NCBI GenBank assembly: GCA_951828535.1
Contig: OX639990.1
Coordinates: 1,971,300-2,035,299, forward strand
Length of the DNA stretch: 64,000 nucleotides
Direction: 5' to 3'
From: an uncultured Candidatus Entotheonella sp.
GTDB taxonomy: Bacteria; Tectomicrobia; Entotheonellia; Entotheonellales; Entotheonellaceae
The position numbers and the translations under genes were made by a program. The notes beneath the pieces are model-generated. The model saw only the letters and a list, made by a program, of their open reading frames with translations. It made no database searches and had not been told where the DNA came from. Every line of letters starts with the position of its first letter. Within the stretch, counting starts at the first letter, position 1. Of this stretch, positions 54,400 to 62,496 are shown in pieces.

Positions 54400-55764
54400 C
54401 TACGGCGCCCGCAGCTCGACCGCGGTTTCGTACAGCCGCACCCGTTGACGCGCCGCGCCGATGCGTACCGATGAATTGACGATGCTGTTCCCCGTCCGTC
54501 GCTTGCGCACCTCGTGCAAATCCACGATCTTGAACCCTTCCCGTTCCGCAATCTCCGCGAACAGCCGGTCCGTCTGAAACTCGATACCCTGCAGGATATT
54601 GTTGCCGATCACGACGACCACGGAGCCGCCGGGACGCATGCGACTCAGGGTGACGGCACAGAAGCGTTGGCAGTCGTTAAAATACGCGGCGGCGTAATTG
54701 GCCCAGCCGGAACCGCCGTAGGGGGCTTTTTCGGGATGCAGGGCGCGAAGCTGCTCGATCTGCTCGGCCAGGTGGGGCAGGTCAGGCTGCAGAGCAACCG
54801 GCGGACCGGATCGCACCGTCTGCCAGAACAACCCGAAGCTCTGGCGTTCAATGATCTTCAGGTCGGCGGGCGTCTGCGCCAGGCCGAGCCAGAAGAGGTG
54901 CGGGCGCGTATTGCGGATGTAGTGATAGTTGTTGAGGTACGGCGGGGAGGTAATGAGCACGTCGATGCTGCGGGGCTCGATCCGGTGCGCATGGTCGAGA
55001 TAGGACAACGGGTGCACGGTGGCGCGCGGAACCGGCTTGTGTCTGGCCAGCCAGCCCTGGAACCTGATGACGTCGTCCCGCATCTCCTGCAACTTGCGCC
55101 GGACGATGCCGAAGACGTCGGCGTCCTCGATGTCGGGCTTGCCCGCACCGGCACGCGTACCGAGGCTGGGCTCATAGGTGTAGTTGGAAAAGCTCACCAT
55201 CACGGAACCGAAGGCGACGTGGAACAGGTCCTTCAGCCAATCCGTCGTTTCCGCGGCGACAAAATCCAGGCACGCCAACACCTGTCGTTCCACGGTGTCA
55301 CTGAAAAACGGTGAGCGGCTGCGGAACCCCGCCGGGCGTGCTGAAGCGGGCCTTGTGTGCAGCCAGGATGCCGCCGCGCCGTACGCCTCGAAGCGGGCGA
55401 TCAGGCGGTCCAGGTCCGCCACGTCATAGTGCCCGGCGTTGGCCTTCACCTTGCAGGCGAGCGCCGCGTAAGGATTGATCTCGAACCCGATGGTGTCGTC
55501 GCCCTTTTTCAGGGCTTCGATGAGGGTGGTGCCGACCCCGGCGAAGGGGTCCAGGACGCGCATCTTGCCGCGCTGCCTGACGGTATCGAGCACCCCGGCG
55601 ACAAAAGAGCCGGAGAACCCGGCGATCCAAGGCACCCAGCGATGCAGGGCAACCTCGTGATTCTCCGTGAAGGTGGTATCGCGAAAGCCTGGCGAGGACG
55701 GCAACGGGTTGGGCAGATTTGATTCGGCGGCGGCCTCGGGGTGAGATGATCTCATGGCGTTCAT
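54400..55764 (-). CDS. TSPPY-type DNA methyltransferase
   Basis: The 454-residue product has SAM motif I DPFAGVGTTLIEAL (residues 72-85) and catalytic motif IV TSPPYLNNYHYI (near residue 271). TSPPY is typical of exocyclic amino-methylases, mostly N4-cytosine. Motif I precedes IV in the primary sequence. It is tail-to-tail with the Eco29kI-type nuclease, so it is the presumed protecting partner. This is a departure from Eco29kI itself, whose methylase is a C5-cytosine enzyme. Confidence 0.87.
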   Translation of the reverse strand: MNAMRSSHPEAAAESNLPNPLPSSPGFRDTTFTENHEVALHRWVPWIAGFSGSFVAGVLDTVRQRGKMRVLDPFAGVGTTLIEALKKGDDTIGFEINPYAALACKVKANAGHYDVADLDRLIARFEAYGAAASWLHTRPASARPAGFRSRSPFFSDTVERQVLACLDFVAAETTDWLKDLFHVAFGSVMVSFSNYTYEPSLGTRAGAGKPDIEDADVFGIVRRKLQEMRDDVIRFQGWLARHKPVPRATVHPLSYLDHAHRIEPRSIDVLITSPPYLNNYHYIRNTRPHLFWLGLAQTPADLKIIERQSFGLFWQTVRSGPPVALQPDLPHLAEQIEQLRALHPEKAPYGGSGWANYAAAYFNDCQRFCAVTLSRMRPGGSVVVVIGNNILQGIEFQTDRLFAEIAEREGFKIVDLHEVRKRRTGNSIVNSSVRIGAARQRVRLYETAVELRAP

Positions 55765-55817
55765 TGTAGGTTAGATACCCTCTGGCTTCCACCCCGGCAA
55801 ATCCGACCGACACACCA

Positions 55818-57002
55818 TTACGGCGTGCGGAAGGCGTCGGGAAGATCAGGGGCGCGCAGGGTTTTGAAGTAGGCGACGGCACGGCGCAGGTCGCCGTCGT
55901 GGGCGGCAAGGGCATCGTCGAAGAAGGTGGTGTCGCGGTTGTAGACGCGGAAGGAAAGCAGCAGGGCGTTGTTGAGGGTTCGGCCTTCGAAGAAGCGGCG
56001 GTAGGTGTGGGTTTTCATGCTGGGGAAGAGCGCCGGCCAGGTGGCGGCGGCCTCGTCGAACAGGATTTGGCGGCGGCGCAGCTTCTCCTCCCGGCTGACC
56101 GGCTCCTGATAGAGATCCTGCAGGCGGGCGATGAGTTGCTGCAGATGGGTGCGCAAGAGGTCCGCATCGGCGCGGCGGTCCAGGTAATCCCGATGGGCTG
56201 GGGAATCCACGCCGTCATGGTGCGCCACGTACGCTTCGGCGCCCTTCTGCCCCACGAAACTGGCCAGACTTTCGTTGAAGCTGACGTGGCCCTTGATCCA
56301 CACCGTCTGGTGCAGCATCTCGTGCAGGATGGTTTCGATCAGGGCGCCGTTGGGGTAGGACAGCATGCTGGAGAGGATCGGATCGGCGAAATAGCCGAGG
56401 GTGCTGTAGGCGCGCACGCCGCGCAGGTAGGTGTCGTAGCCGCGTTGTTGCAATTCGCCTTGCGCGGCCAGGGCGCCGTCCTTGCTGAAGAAGCCCTGGT
56501 ACGGCATGCGCCCGACGATGGGATAGCGCCACACGTAGGGCTCGATGGCGTCGACCGGCGAGGCGGTGAGGTTGTAGCTGACGAACGGCCGGTCCAGGTG
56601 CACGAAGGTGGTGTAGGTGGCGCTGTCGTGCAGCCCGAGGTACTCGATACCGAACGCCCGCACCTTGAGGATGAGGCGAATCTTGTCGCGTTGGGCGCCG
56701 CTGAGCCGGGCGTCCTGCAGCGCTTCCTGCACCGGGCGGCGCTGCCGCAGCAAATCCGCCTGCCCCTTTGCCAGGTGCCACAGGTGCCCGACGCCGCAGC
56801 CGTTCAGAAACAGCACGACGGCGAGCAGAAGTGTAGGTCGGATTAGGGCACTTACGGACCAATATGGCTTGCCAGCCGGGGCGTCCCCCTCACCCCAACC
56901 CTCTCCCACCAGGGGAGAGGGAGTAAACCCCTTTTGCGTTGGAGGGTTAGATCGGATCCCCTCCCCTCTCCGCGGGGGAGGGCTAGGGAGAGGGGGACGC
57001 AT
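55818..57002 (-). CDS. Putative zinc aminopeptidase lipoprotein with an unclear start
   Basis: The product matches the putative aminopeptidase family with zinc motif HEMLH in ETILHEMLHQTVW and a downstream glutamate in SFNESLASFVG. A lipobox-like VVLFLNGC follows a hydrophobic segment, suggesting an inner- or outer-membrane lipoprotein. No convincing start codon exists directly before this segment: the frame runs upstream into a REP repeat (56886-56997) and a palindrome fragment. The first ATG beyond is at 57002. The native 5' end may have been replaced by the repeats, so the gene may be damaged or use an unusual start. Confidence 0.75.
   Translation of the reverse strand: MRPPLPSPPPRRGEGIRSNPPTQKGFTPSPLVGEGWGEGDAPAGKPYWSVSALIRPTLLLAVVLFLNGCGVGHLWHLAKGQADLLRQRRPVQEALQDARLSGAQRDKIRLILKVRAFGIEYLGLHDSATYTTFVHLDRPFVSYNLTASPVDAIEPYVWRYPIVGRMPYQGFFSKDGALAAQGELQQRGYDTYLRGVRAYSTLGYFADPILSSMLSYPNGALIETILHEMLHQTVWIKGHVSFNESLASFVGQKGAEAYVAHHDGVDSPAHRDYLDRRADADLLRTHLQQLIARLQDLYQEPVSREEKLRRRQILFDEAAATWPALFPSMKTHTYRRFFEGRTLNNALLLSFRVYNRDTTFFDDALAAHDGDLRRAVAYFKTLRAPDLPDAFRTP
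56886..56997. repeat. REP/BIME-like repeat pair at the 5' end of the lipoprotein gene
   Basis: It contains the units CCCTCACCCCAACCCTCTCCC and AGGGCTAGGGAGAGGGGG in the same orientation as 45995. Here it lies inside the open frame of the aminopeptidase-like gene. Confidence 0.75.
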
Positions 57003-57077
57003 GAGCCGGCCGATAGCTCCCCGTTGCAATCCGATACGGAATTGCTCCAGCGTCGCGCAATCCGACATGCCGCCGTC

Positions 57078-57419
57078 CTAATCCAACAATGAGATGGGAC
57101 GGCGCCCGGCGAACCCCGTTTCGTAGCGGTGGAAATGTTCGATGTCATCCTCGCCGAGCTTCCAGCAGTAGTAATAGCCGTCGCCCGAATCGAAATCCGC
57201 CACCCACAGGCCTTTGACTTCCACCCCGAGGTTTCTGACGGCCTTGACCCAGTTGCCAACCTCATCATTCATGAGTCCTTCGAGGCGCTTGGCATCGCGC
57301 GGCTCCTCCAGGTTCTCAAGCTGCTCGCGCATTTCCTCAACGGCATCGTAGTAATGCTGCGTCACTTCCTTGACCTGCGGCAGCAGGTCGCGGGCTTCCT
57401 GCAGCGTATACATCGTCAT
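57078..57419 (-). CDS. DUF2203 protein
   Basis: The 113-residue product has the DUF2203 pattern: YTLQEARDLLPQVKEVTQHY, GVEVKGLWVADFDSGDGYYY and a terminal HRYETGFAGRRPISL. An AAAGGAACC ribosome-binding site precedes tandem start codons (GTG 57422, ATG 57419, ATG 57413). The cellular role of the family is unknown. Confidence 0.88.
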   Translation of the reverse strand: MTMYTLQEARDLLPQVKEVTQHYYDAVEEMREQLENLEEPRDAKRLEGLMNDEVGNWVKAVRNLGVEVKGLWVADFDSGDGYYYCWKLGEDDIEHFHRYETGFAGRRPISLLD

Positions 57420-57468
57420 CACGGTTCCTTTGCATGGTGGTGCAGGCGAAAAAAGGCCGGGCCCGGCG

Positions 57469-58917
57469 TCAAGTGCCGGCGCCCTGAGACGTGCGGTTTA
57501 CGCGCCCCGACTCCAGGACCGACTCGCAGGCGCGGGCAAGCATGGGCACCGCGGCGCGGTCGGTCGTGTACAACCGGTAATGCACCATTTCGGCGGGAAT
57601 GGGTGCCAGGATGTCCTCCAGCAGCTCACGGTGCGCCTCGCCGGTGGCAGGGTCATAGATGCTGATCGGCCATTCGCCGAGCGCCAGCGGGTTGAGGTTT
57701 CTCGGGTCCTGCACGGCGGTATCGAGCTGAAATTCCAGCGCCCCGCTGTCCGGCGGCAGGGCGCTTCGCACCCGTTCAACGAGGTGCTCCGGTGCGAAAC
57801 TCTGCGCCGTGCGGCGCTCGCGGCCGCGCATGGGCAGCGTGGCATCGTACGCCATTTTCCATTTCAGCTTGCGGCCCAGAATCCGGCTCCACTCCTGGCC
57901 GAGGGCGCGCTTGTCGGGCGATGGGTCATCGACCCAGCCGCGCACCGCCTCCAGCACCGACCAATCGGTGAGGCGCACGTAACGTTGCAGGTCGTCGAGC
58001 GGGTTGTCGGGGAACAGATGGCGCAAGGTGGCGGGGAACACGTCGCGCAGATGCAGGTCGATGGCGCGCACGGTGCGGTGAAAATAGACGTTGGCATAGA
58101 GGTAGAGCCGCGCGTTAAGGAACATCGTCAGGGCGCTGACGCCGGACTTGTGCAGCGCCGGGCCGTCCGGCGTGATGACGCTGTAATGCAGCAGCCGCTC
58201 CAGGTCGATAGGTCCGATGGCTACGCCGCACATGTACGAATCGCGCAGCACGTAGTCCAGGTTGTCCGCCGTGTAGATGCCGCCGAGCACCGGTTTGATA
58301 TGGCGCAGCCAGCGCGGCGCGTCCGCGGCAGTATCCTTCTTCTGCATCACGAAGGCGACGTGCGCCGGCTCCAGCGCTTCGTCGGCGGCGAACGCGCCGC
58401 TGGGCCCGCGCCGCAGACCGCGCAGGGTGCCGGCCAATTCGCGCAGAATGATCTGCTGGCCGAGGACTTCGTGACCAATGCCGAATTGCGCCAGGTGGTT
58501 ATCGTCAAAGAAATGGCCGAACGGGCCGTGGCCGACGTCGTGCAGCAGGGCGCCCATGCGCAGCACCTCCTCCACGTACGGCAGCGACGGGCAGGACGGC
58601 TCGACCGCGCGCAAGGACGGGTAGAGTTGCCGGGCGAAGCGCCCGGCGACGTGCATGGCGCCGAGGGAATGCTGGAAGCGGCTGTGCTCGGCCCCCGGGT
58701 AGACCCAGCGGGCACTCTGCAACTGGTTGATGTAGCGCAGGCGCTGCACCCACGGCGTGTCGATGACGTCCTTCTCCGCCACCTCGCGCGCACCGCCGTG
58801 CAGATCGAGCGGCACGGTAAAGGGCACGTAGCTGTGGACCGGGTCGGCAAACATCGCCGAGCCGTGATAGTACTGGCTGACTTCCGAGGGCACGCTGTGG
58901 GGCGGGAGTGATGACAC
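57469..58917 (-). CDS. HD-domain phosphohydrolase (dNTPase-like)
   Basis: The 482-residue product has the HD motif: SRFQHSLG (His83), LLHDVGHGPFGH (His126, Asp127, His130, His135), with a later aspartate expected in NLDYVLRDSY near residue 220. It resembles SAMHD1/dGTPase-like proteins that cleave (d)NTPs. GTG 58917 starts the frame; ATG 58869 is the alternative. It is not obviously linked to the neighbouring genes. HD phosphohydrolases can deplete dNTPs during infection, but nothing here proves that role. Confidence 0.9.
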   Translation of the reverse strand: MSSLPPHSVPSEVSQYYHGSAMFADPVHSYVPFTVPLDLHGGAREVAEKDVIDTPWVQRLRYINQLQSARWVYPGAEHSRFQHSLGAMHVAGRFARQLYPSLRAVEPSCPSLPYVEEVLRMGALLHDVGHGPFGHFFDDNHLAQFGIGHEVLGQQIILRELAGTLRGLRRGPSGAFAADEALEPAHVAFVMQKKDTAADAPRWLRHIKPVLGGIYTADNLDYVLRDSYMCGVAIGPIDLERLLHYSVITPDGPALHKSGVSALTMFLNARLYLYANVYFHRTVRAIDLHLRDVFPATLRHLFPDNPLDDLQRYVRLTDWSVLEAVRGWVDDPSPDKRALGQEWSRILGRKLKWKMAYDATLPMRGRERRTAQSFAPEHLVERVRSALPPDSGALEFQLDTAVQDPRNLNPLALGEWPISIYDPATGEAHRELLEDILAPIPAEMVHYRLYTTDRAAVPMLARACESVLESGRVNRTSQGAGT

Positions 58918-59065
58918 GGCAGGCCTTACGCTGTTTGAGACAGCACCGCAAAGGGTTACGGGGGGACTCCTGGAGCGGGGCGCAGTCTAGCAAATGCACC
59001 TTGCTGCCGCAATTTGGCGCCGCGTGTATAGAGACCGTGATAGGAGCCGGTCCAATGCGCTGGCC

Positions 59066-59398
59066 CTAGCCGGCGGCGCGGTCCAGCACTTCTTCTGCCC
59101 ACTGATTCAGGCTCTTGCCGGAGAGCTCGGCCGCAAGGCTGGCCTTACGGTGAACCTCCGGGCTGATACGGAACATCACTTGGCCGGAGAAAGCCTTCTG
59201 CGGCGCTTTGTCGACCTTGGCGCAGGTCTCGAGGTAATCCTCCACCGCCTCGCAAAAAGCTTCTCGCAGACCGTCTACCGTATCCGCATGAAAGCCCACG
59301 CCGTCACGAATGCCGGCGATCCTGCCGGTGAAGATGCCGTCATCGTCGTCGTACTCGATCCGGGCCGAATAGCCTTTGTAGCTCATGGTATTGGTCAT
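59066..59398 (-). CDS. hicB: HicB-type antitoxin
   Basis: The 110-residue product has the HicB partial-RNase-H-like fold (YSARIEYDDDDGIFTGRIAG, GFHADTVDGLREAFCEAVED) and a C-terminal ribbon-helix-helix (GQVMFRISPEVHRKASLAAE). It overlaps the HicA gene by four bases. The start is ATG 59398 inside that overlap. Confidence 0.92.
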   Translation of the reverse strand: MTNTMSYKGYSARIEYDDDDGIFTGRIAGIRDGVGFHADTVDGLREAFCEAVEDYLETCAKVDKAPQKAFSGQVMFRISPEVHRKASLAAELSGKSLNQWAEEVLDRAAG

Positions 59399-59649
59399 GG
59401 GGTTACTCCGATCCGTTCCAGGAACGCGCGGGCGGCCCGGGCCTGATAGCGTTTGGCTTCCTTCGCGGGGTGCGGCCGATGAAACGTTTCGACCTCGCCA
59501 TCCTTCTCGAATCGTACCCGTGAGCCTCGCCCCTCGATCACCCGCGCACCAGCGGCGAGAAGCAGACCCTCGATCGCCGTCCATTCAATGGTGCCTGACA
59601 CCGGATCGGCGAACACGGCGGCAAGGGTTTTACGGTGCTTGCTGTTCAT
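59395..59649 (-). CDS. hicA: HicA-type mRNA interferase toxin
   Basis: The 84-residue product has the dsRBD-like HicA fold, with a beta-hairpin and GRGSRVRFEKDGEVETFHRP holding the conserved Gly-Ser and a histidine late in the domain. I chose ATG 59649, giving a family-normal length. HicA precedes HicB with a four-base overlap. Confidence 0.88.
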   Translation of the reverse strand: MNSKHRKTLAAVFADPVSGTIEWTAIEGLLLAAGARVIEGRGSRVRFEKDGEVETFHRPHPAKEAKRYQARAARAFLERIGVTP

Positions 59650-59667
59650 TTGGTCCATATGCCACAG

Positions 59668-59686
59668 GCTTGCGTTATTTGCAAGC
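59668..59686. promoter_or_regulatory. Probable operator of hicAB
   Basis: GCTTGC and GCAAGC form a perfect inverted repeat with a 7-base gap (GTTATTT), 19 bases upstream of the HicA start. HicB-type RHH domains bind such sites to autoregulate. Confidence 0.4.
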
Positions 59687-60031
59687 ATTTCCAACTATCG
59701 GCCAGGGTGGGCGCGAATGGCGACATCCGGTAAACGGCTGCAACAAGAGGATTATTACGCGCTCCTGGATGGGGTGCGGCGGGACCAAGAAAATTTACTG
59801 GTCTGAAGAAGACGGTGGGGGGGGGTAAAAATCTACCAGGATAGCAGCAACGAATGACGGGGTGTCTGCCGGCAGAAGCACAAGGACGTCCCCTTACGGG
59901 ACACCTTCGACGGACACGCCTACGACTGGATCAGCTGGACTTGCGACACGGGAGAGCGTCGGGAGCGGCTCGAGCGCAAGGCCATGAGCGTGTGGATAAG
60001 AGACTGGGTCACTTTGAAGGGGAACCTAACG

Positions 60032-60319
60032 ATGTCAGACACGGAATTTCGCAGCCGGGTCGAGACGTATCTGAGCATCAATCGTCAGATCAAGTCGCTG
60101 GACAACCAACTCGCCACGGAGAAAGAACATCTGATCCAGGAACTCGACAGCCGCAAGGCCGAGGAATTGTCGGTGGGGCAATACAATGTCAGCAACAAGG
60201 CGGTTGCCTCAAGTCGCGTGGACGTCAAGCGCTTGAAGGAGCATTTCCCCGACGTAGCAGGGAGCGCACCAAGGAAACGTGCCACAGGCGGTTCAACGTT
60301 GACTTGGCGTAATATATAG
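60032..60319 (+). pseudogene. Phage-type coiled-coil protein with a frameshifted end
   Basis: The frame from ATG 60032 encodes MSDTEFRSRVETYLSINRQI, a coiled coil, and SNKAVASSRVDVKRLKEHFPDV, the usual pattern of a small phage or plasmid protein. The expected C-terminus (ERTKETCHRRFNVDLA) occurs in another frame from about 60259, ending TAA at 60312. So there is a single-base shift between about 60250 and 60262, either mutation or sequencing error. The coding-like sequence also extends upstream in the same frame (59885-60031) without a good start. The stretch 59687-59884 holds no gene. Confidence 0.5.
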
Positions 60320-60372
60320 GGTGGGTTTCGGCCCACTCCTGCTTTGCGGCGGCCTACTCCCCTTGCATCACG

Positions 60373-60795
60373 TCAACAGACAGCCGCTCGCGGCCGCCCC
60401 CACTGATGATCCACATCACGCCGGCGGGCGTCGCCATCCCGCATGTAGGCCTTCGCCGGATCCTCGCGACGCACCGAGCAGACCCCCAAAGCCCTGCCGC
60501 AGCGATCGCGCTGTGCATCGATAGCGCACGATACGTTGCCGCCACCAATGCGTTCCTGCAGGGCACGCGTCGCTGCCTGTCCGCAGGGGTACAGGGCGCC
60601 GGAACCCCGTTCGCACATCTGCCGCGTCTCCGGGGCATCGATGCCCTGGAGCCGAACGCCCTCGCCTTTCACCTCCAGGGTGTCGGCGTCAATCACCCGC
60701 GTGGGGCCGCCGATGATGGTGGTATCCGCAAGACCCAACATCGGCAGCAACAGCCAAAAGGCCAGGCACAGGCCAATCAAGAATCGTTTTGACAT
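60373..60795 (-). CDS. Exported staphylococcal-nuclease-like protein, truncated
   Basis: The 140-residue product has a signal peptide (FLIGLCLAFWLLLPMLGLA, residues 4-22) and the SNase core: RVIDADTLEVKGEGVRLQGI, DAPETRQMC and a later RDRCGRALGVC. After REDP the sequence departs from the family and ends early, so the C-terminal helix and barrel closure are lost. It may be a degenerate thermonuclease. Start ATG 60795. Confidence 0.65.
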   Translation of the reverse strand: MSKRFLIGLCLAFWLLLPMLGLADTTIIGGPTRVIDADTLEVKGEGVRLQGIDAPETRQMCERGSGALYPCGQAATRALQERIGGGNVSCAIDAQRDRCGRALGVCSVRREDPAKAYMRDGDARRRDVDHQWGRPRAAVC

Positions 60796-60856
60796 GTCGC
60801 CCTCCATTGTTCAAACGCTACCCGGCGGGCGGGCTCTGAAGTGAAGGAAATGTAAA

Positions 60857-61432
60857 TTATCCGTATGCAATGAAAGCACAGTAGGAGGCAATTAGACCCC
60901 ACAAAAACAGCCCATACGAGACGAAACCAAGCACGATGCAAACGTAGTTGAAGAAATTGCCGGTTTTTCGGTGAGAAATTTGCGGCCCAGCATAGAACCA
61001 CTGAGCAAGATACGTGAACCCCGAAATGAGTGCAGCCGCCAAGGTGCCTATGGAGAAAAGAAAAAGACAATAGGAAAAGTCTGTAACCTGAGCCTTATTT
61101 TCGCTGAGTGTAATCAGACGAGAGATGAAGGCAAGCAATGCAACGGTGGCGCCGCCATTCAGTAGGAACATGGACTTTATTGCCGCCTGACCAGCTGTGA
61201 TAACCGAACGGAACATCTCCAGATCGCTCTGATGCCAATGTTTGACATCCTCTATCCATTTCTGGATGTGAGCTTCTTCAGTGAACTTGGTGTCTGTAGG
61301 TGGAGAGTCAGTCGATATTAAAACCTCATTTAGGTAAGCAATTATGTTGTCACACGGGATTGAGGTAATGCCTTCCAATTTGGCTTTTTCGACACTCGAT
61401 TTCATATTCTCAGCTAATTGCTTTACGCTCAT
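60857..61432 (-). CDS. Hypothetical three-helix membrane protein
   Basis: The 191-residue product has a charged helical N-terminal half and three transmembrane segments at about residues 87-108, 118-146 and 160-191. It is much more AT-rich than its neighbours, pointing to recent transfer. A soluble helical domain followed by a membrane pore-like region is a common build of abortive-infection membrane effectors, but no family is recognised. It is divergent from the HicB gene. Confidence 0.7.
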   Translation of the reverse strand: MSVKQLAENMKSSVEKAKLEGITSIPCDNIIAYLNEVLISTDSPPTDTKFTEEAHIQKWIEDVKHWHQSDLEMFRSVITAGQAAIKSMFLLNGGATVALLAFISRLITLSENKAQVTDFSYCLFLFSIGTLAAALISGFTYLAQWFYAGPQISHRKTGNFFNYVCIVLGFVSYGLFLWGLIASYCAFIAYG

Positions 61433-61609
61433 TCGATTCTCCTATCTCCAAGAGGTTCCCTACGCCGACTTCCTGTTCTGCCGCCAAGCCTCCAGAGCGT
61501 CCGCATGGCGCAACTTCGCCACCCCTTCACGACGGAGCCGTCGGGGTTGCGAAGTCTATTGCGAAGAAAGCACGGTGGCAAGACTAGGTCGCCCAACAGG
61601 AGAGCAGAT

Positions 61610-61999
61610 ATGACGACTCGCTATCCCGCCCTGATCGACGGCGAAAGCGGGACCTATGGCGTGACGTTTCCCGATCTGCCGGGAATCGTGGCCATGGGCA
61701 AAACGATCGACGAGGCGCTGATGCATGCGGAGAGCGCGCTGCGCGACTACGTGATCGAGACGGAAAAGGACGGAGAGAAAATTGTACCGCCTAGCCCGAT
61801 TGAGGAGGTCAGGACGGAGCCTGGTCAGACACTCGTTTCCGTCCCCCTTGTCCAATTATCCGGCCGCAGCGTGCGCATGAATATGGCACTGGATGAGGGC
61901 GTGGCGCGCTTTATCGAAGGAGAGGCGCATCGGCGTGGGATGACCCGCACGGCCTATGTCGAATGGATGGCTCGGCGCATCGCGGCTATGGGGGGGTAA
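61610..61999 (+). CDS. hicB: HicB-type antitoxin without an intact HicA
   Basis: The 129-residue product has the HicB pattern: YPALIDGESGTYGVTFPDLPG, TIDEALMHAESALRDYV, and a C-terminal ribbon-helix-helix (RMNMALDEGVARFIEGEAHR). ATG 61610 follows AGGAGAGCAGAT. No intact hicA lies beside it. The upstream bases 61560-61600 encode AKSIAKKARWQD in one frame, which could be the tail of a lost hicA. I infer an orphan antitoxin. Confidence 0.87.
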   Translation: MTTRYPALIDGESGTYGVTFPDLPGIVAMGKTIDEALMHAESALRDYVIETEKDGEKIVPPSPIEEVRTEPGQTLVSVPLVQLSGRSVRMNMALDEGVARFIEGEAHRRGMTRTAYVEWMARRIAAMGG

Positions 62000-62220
62000 G
62001 GTTATTGGTTTGGCGCTACCCCGGCGCCGTGCGCGGGGAGGCCCCCCTTCGAGCTTCTTCATGCCGACCCGTGGCCGACAGGGGCTGTCTGACACTGTGT
62101 GCCAGCGCCGATAAAACTGTAATGCGGGATTACGGGTTCGTCAATTTAGGGGTGAATTGGGGGGTTAGGGGAACCGACACGCTTGCGGGGCCGAAATGGG
62201 CGTAAAAACCTTTGATGAAT

Positions 62221-62241
62221 GATATCACTATTGATATTATA
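62221..62241. promoter_or_regulatory. Probable operator of the second hicAB
   Basis: The core ATATCA-CTAT-TGATAT is an inverted repeat shortly before the HicA start. It shares its arms with the site at 51493. The bases 62000-62220 between the two Hic loci hold no gene. Confidence 0.45.
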
Positions 62242-62247
62242 TGTCTC

Positions 62248-62496
62248 ATGATGAACACAGCGGCAATCCTGAAGGCACTCCGCAAGAATCCCAATAACGT
62301 CCGGTTCGCCGACCTCGCCAAGCTGTGCGATGCGTACTTCGAGGAGCCGCGCCAGAAGGGAACCAGCCATCGCGTTTACCGAACACCCTGGCCGGGCGAC
62401 CCGCGAGTGAACATCCAAAGTGCCAGAGGGAAAGCCAAGCCATATCAGGTCCGCCAAGTCATCAAGGCGATTGAGAAACTGGAGGGCAGGCAGTGA
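62248..62496 (+). CDS. hicA: HicA-type toxin (KGKAKPYQVRQ variant)
   Basis: The 82-residue product fits HicA: VRFADLAKLCDAYF, then KGTSHRVYRTPWPGDPRVNI with the catalytic histidine, and the family closing GKAKPYQVRQVIKAIEKLE. Two adjacent ATG codons (62248 and 62251) can serve as start. The stop overlaps the GTG start of the antitoxin. Confidence 0.87.
   Translation: MMNTAAILKALRKNPNNVRFADLAKLCDAYFEEPRQKGTSHRVYRTPWPGDPRVNIQSARGKAKPYQVRQVIKAIEKLEGRQ

Noticed and set aside
57370-58911. Plus-strand open frame of 513 codons opposite the HD phosphohydrolase
   Set aside because: The minus strand has the intact HD motif; this frame has none.
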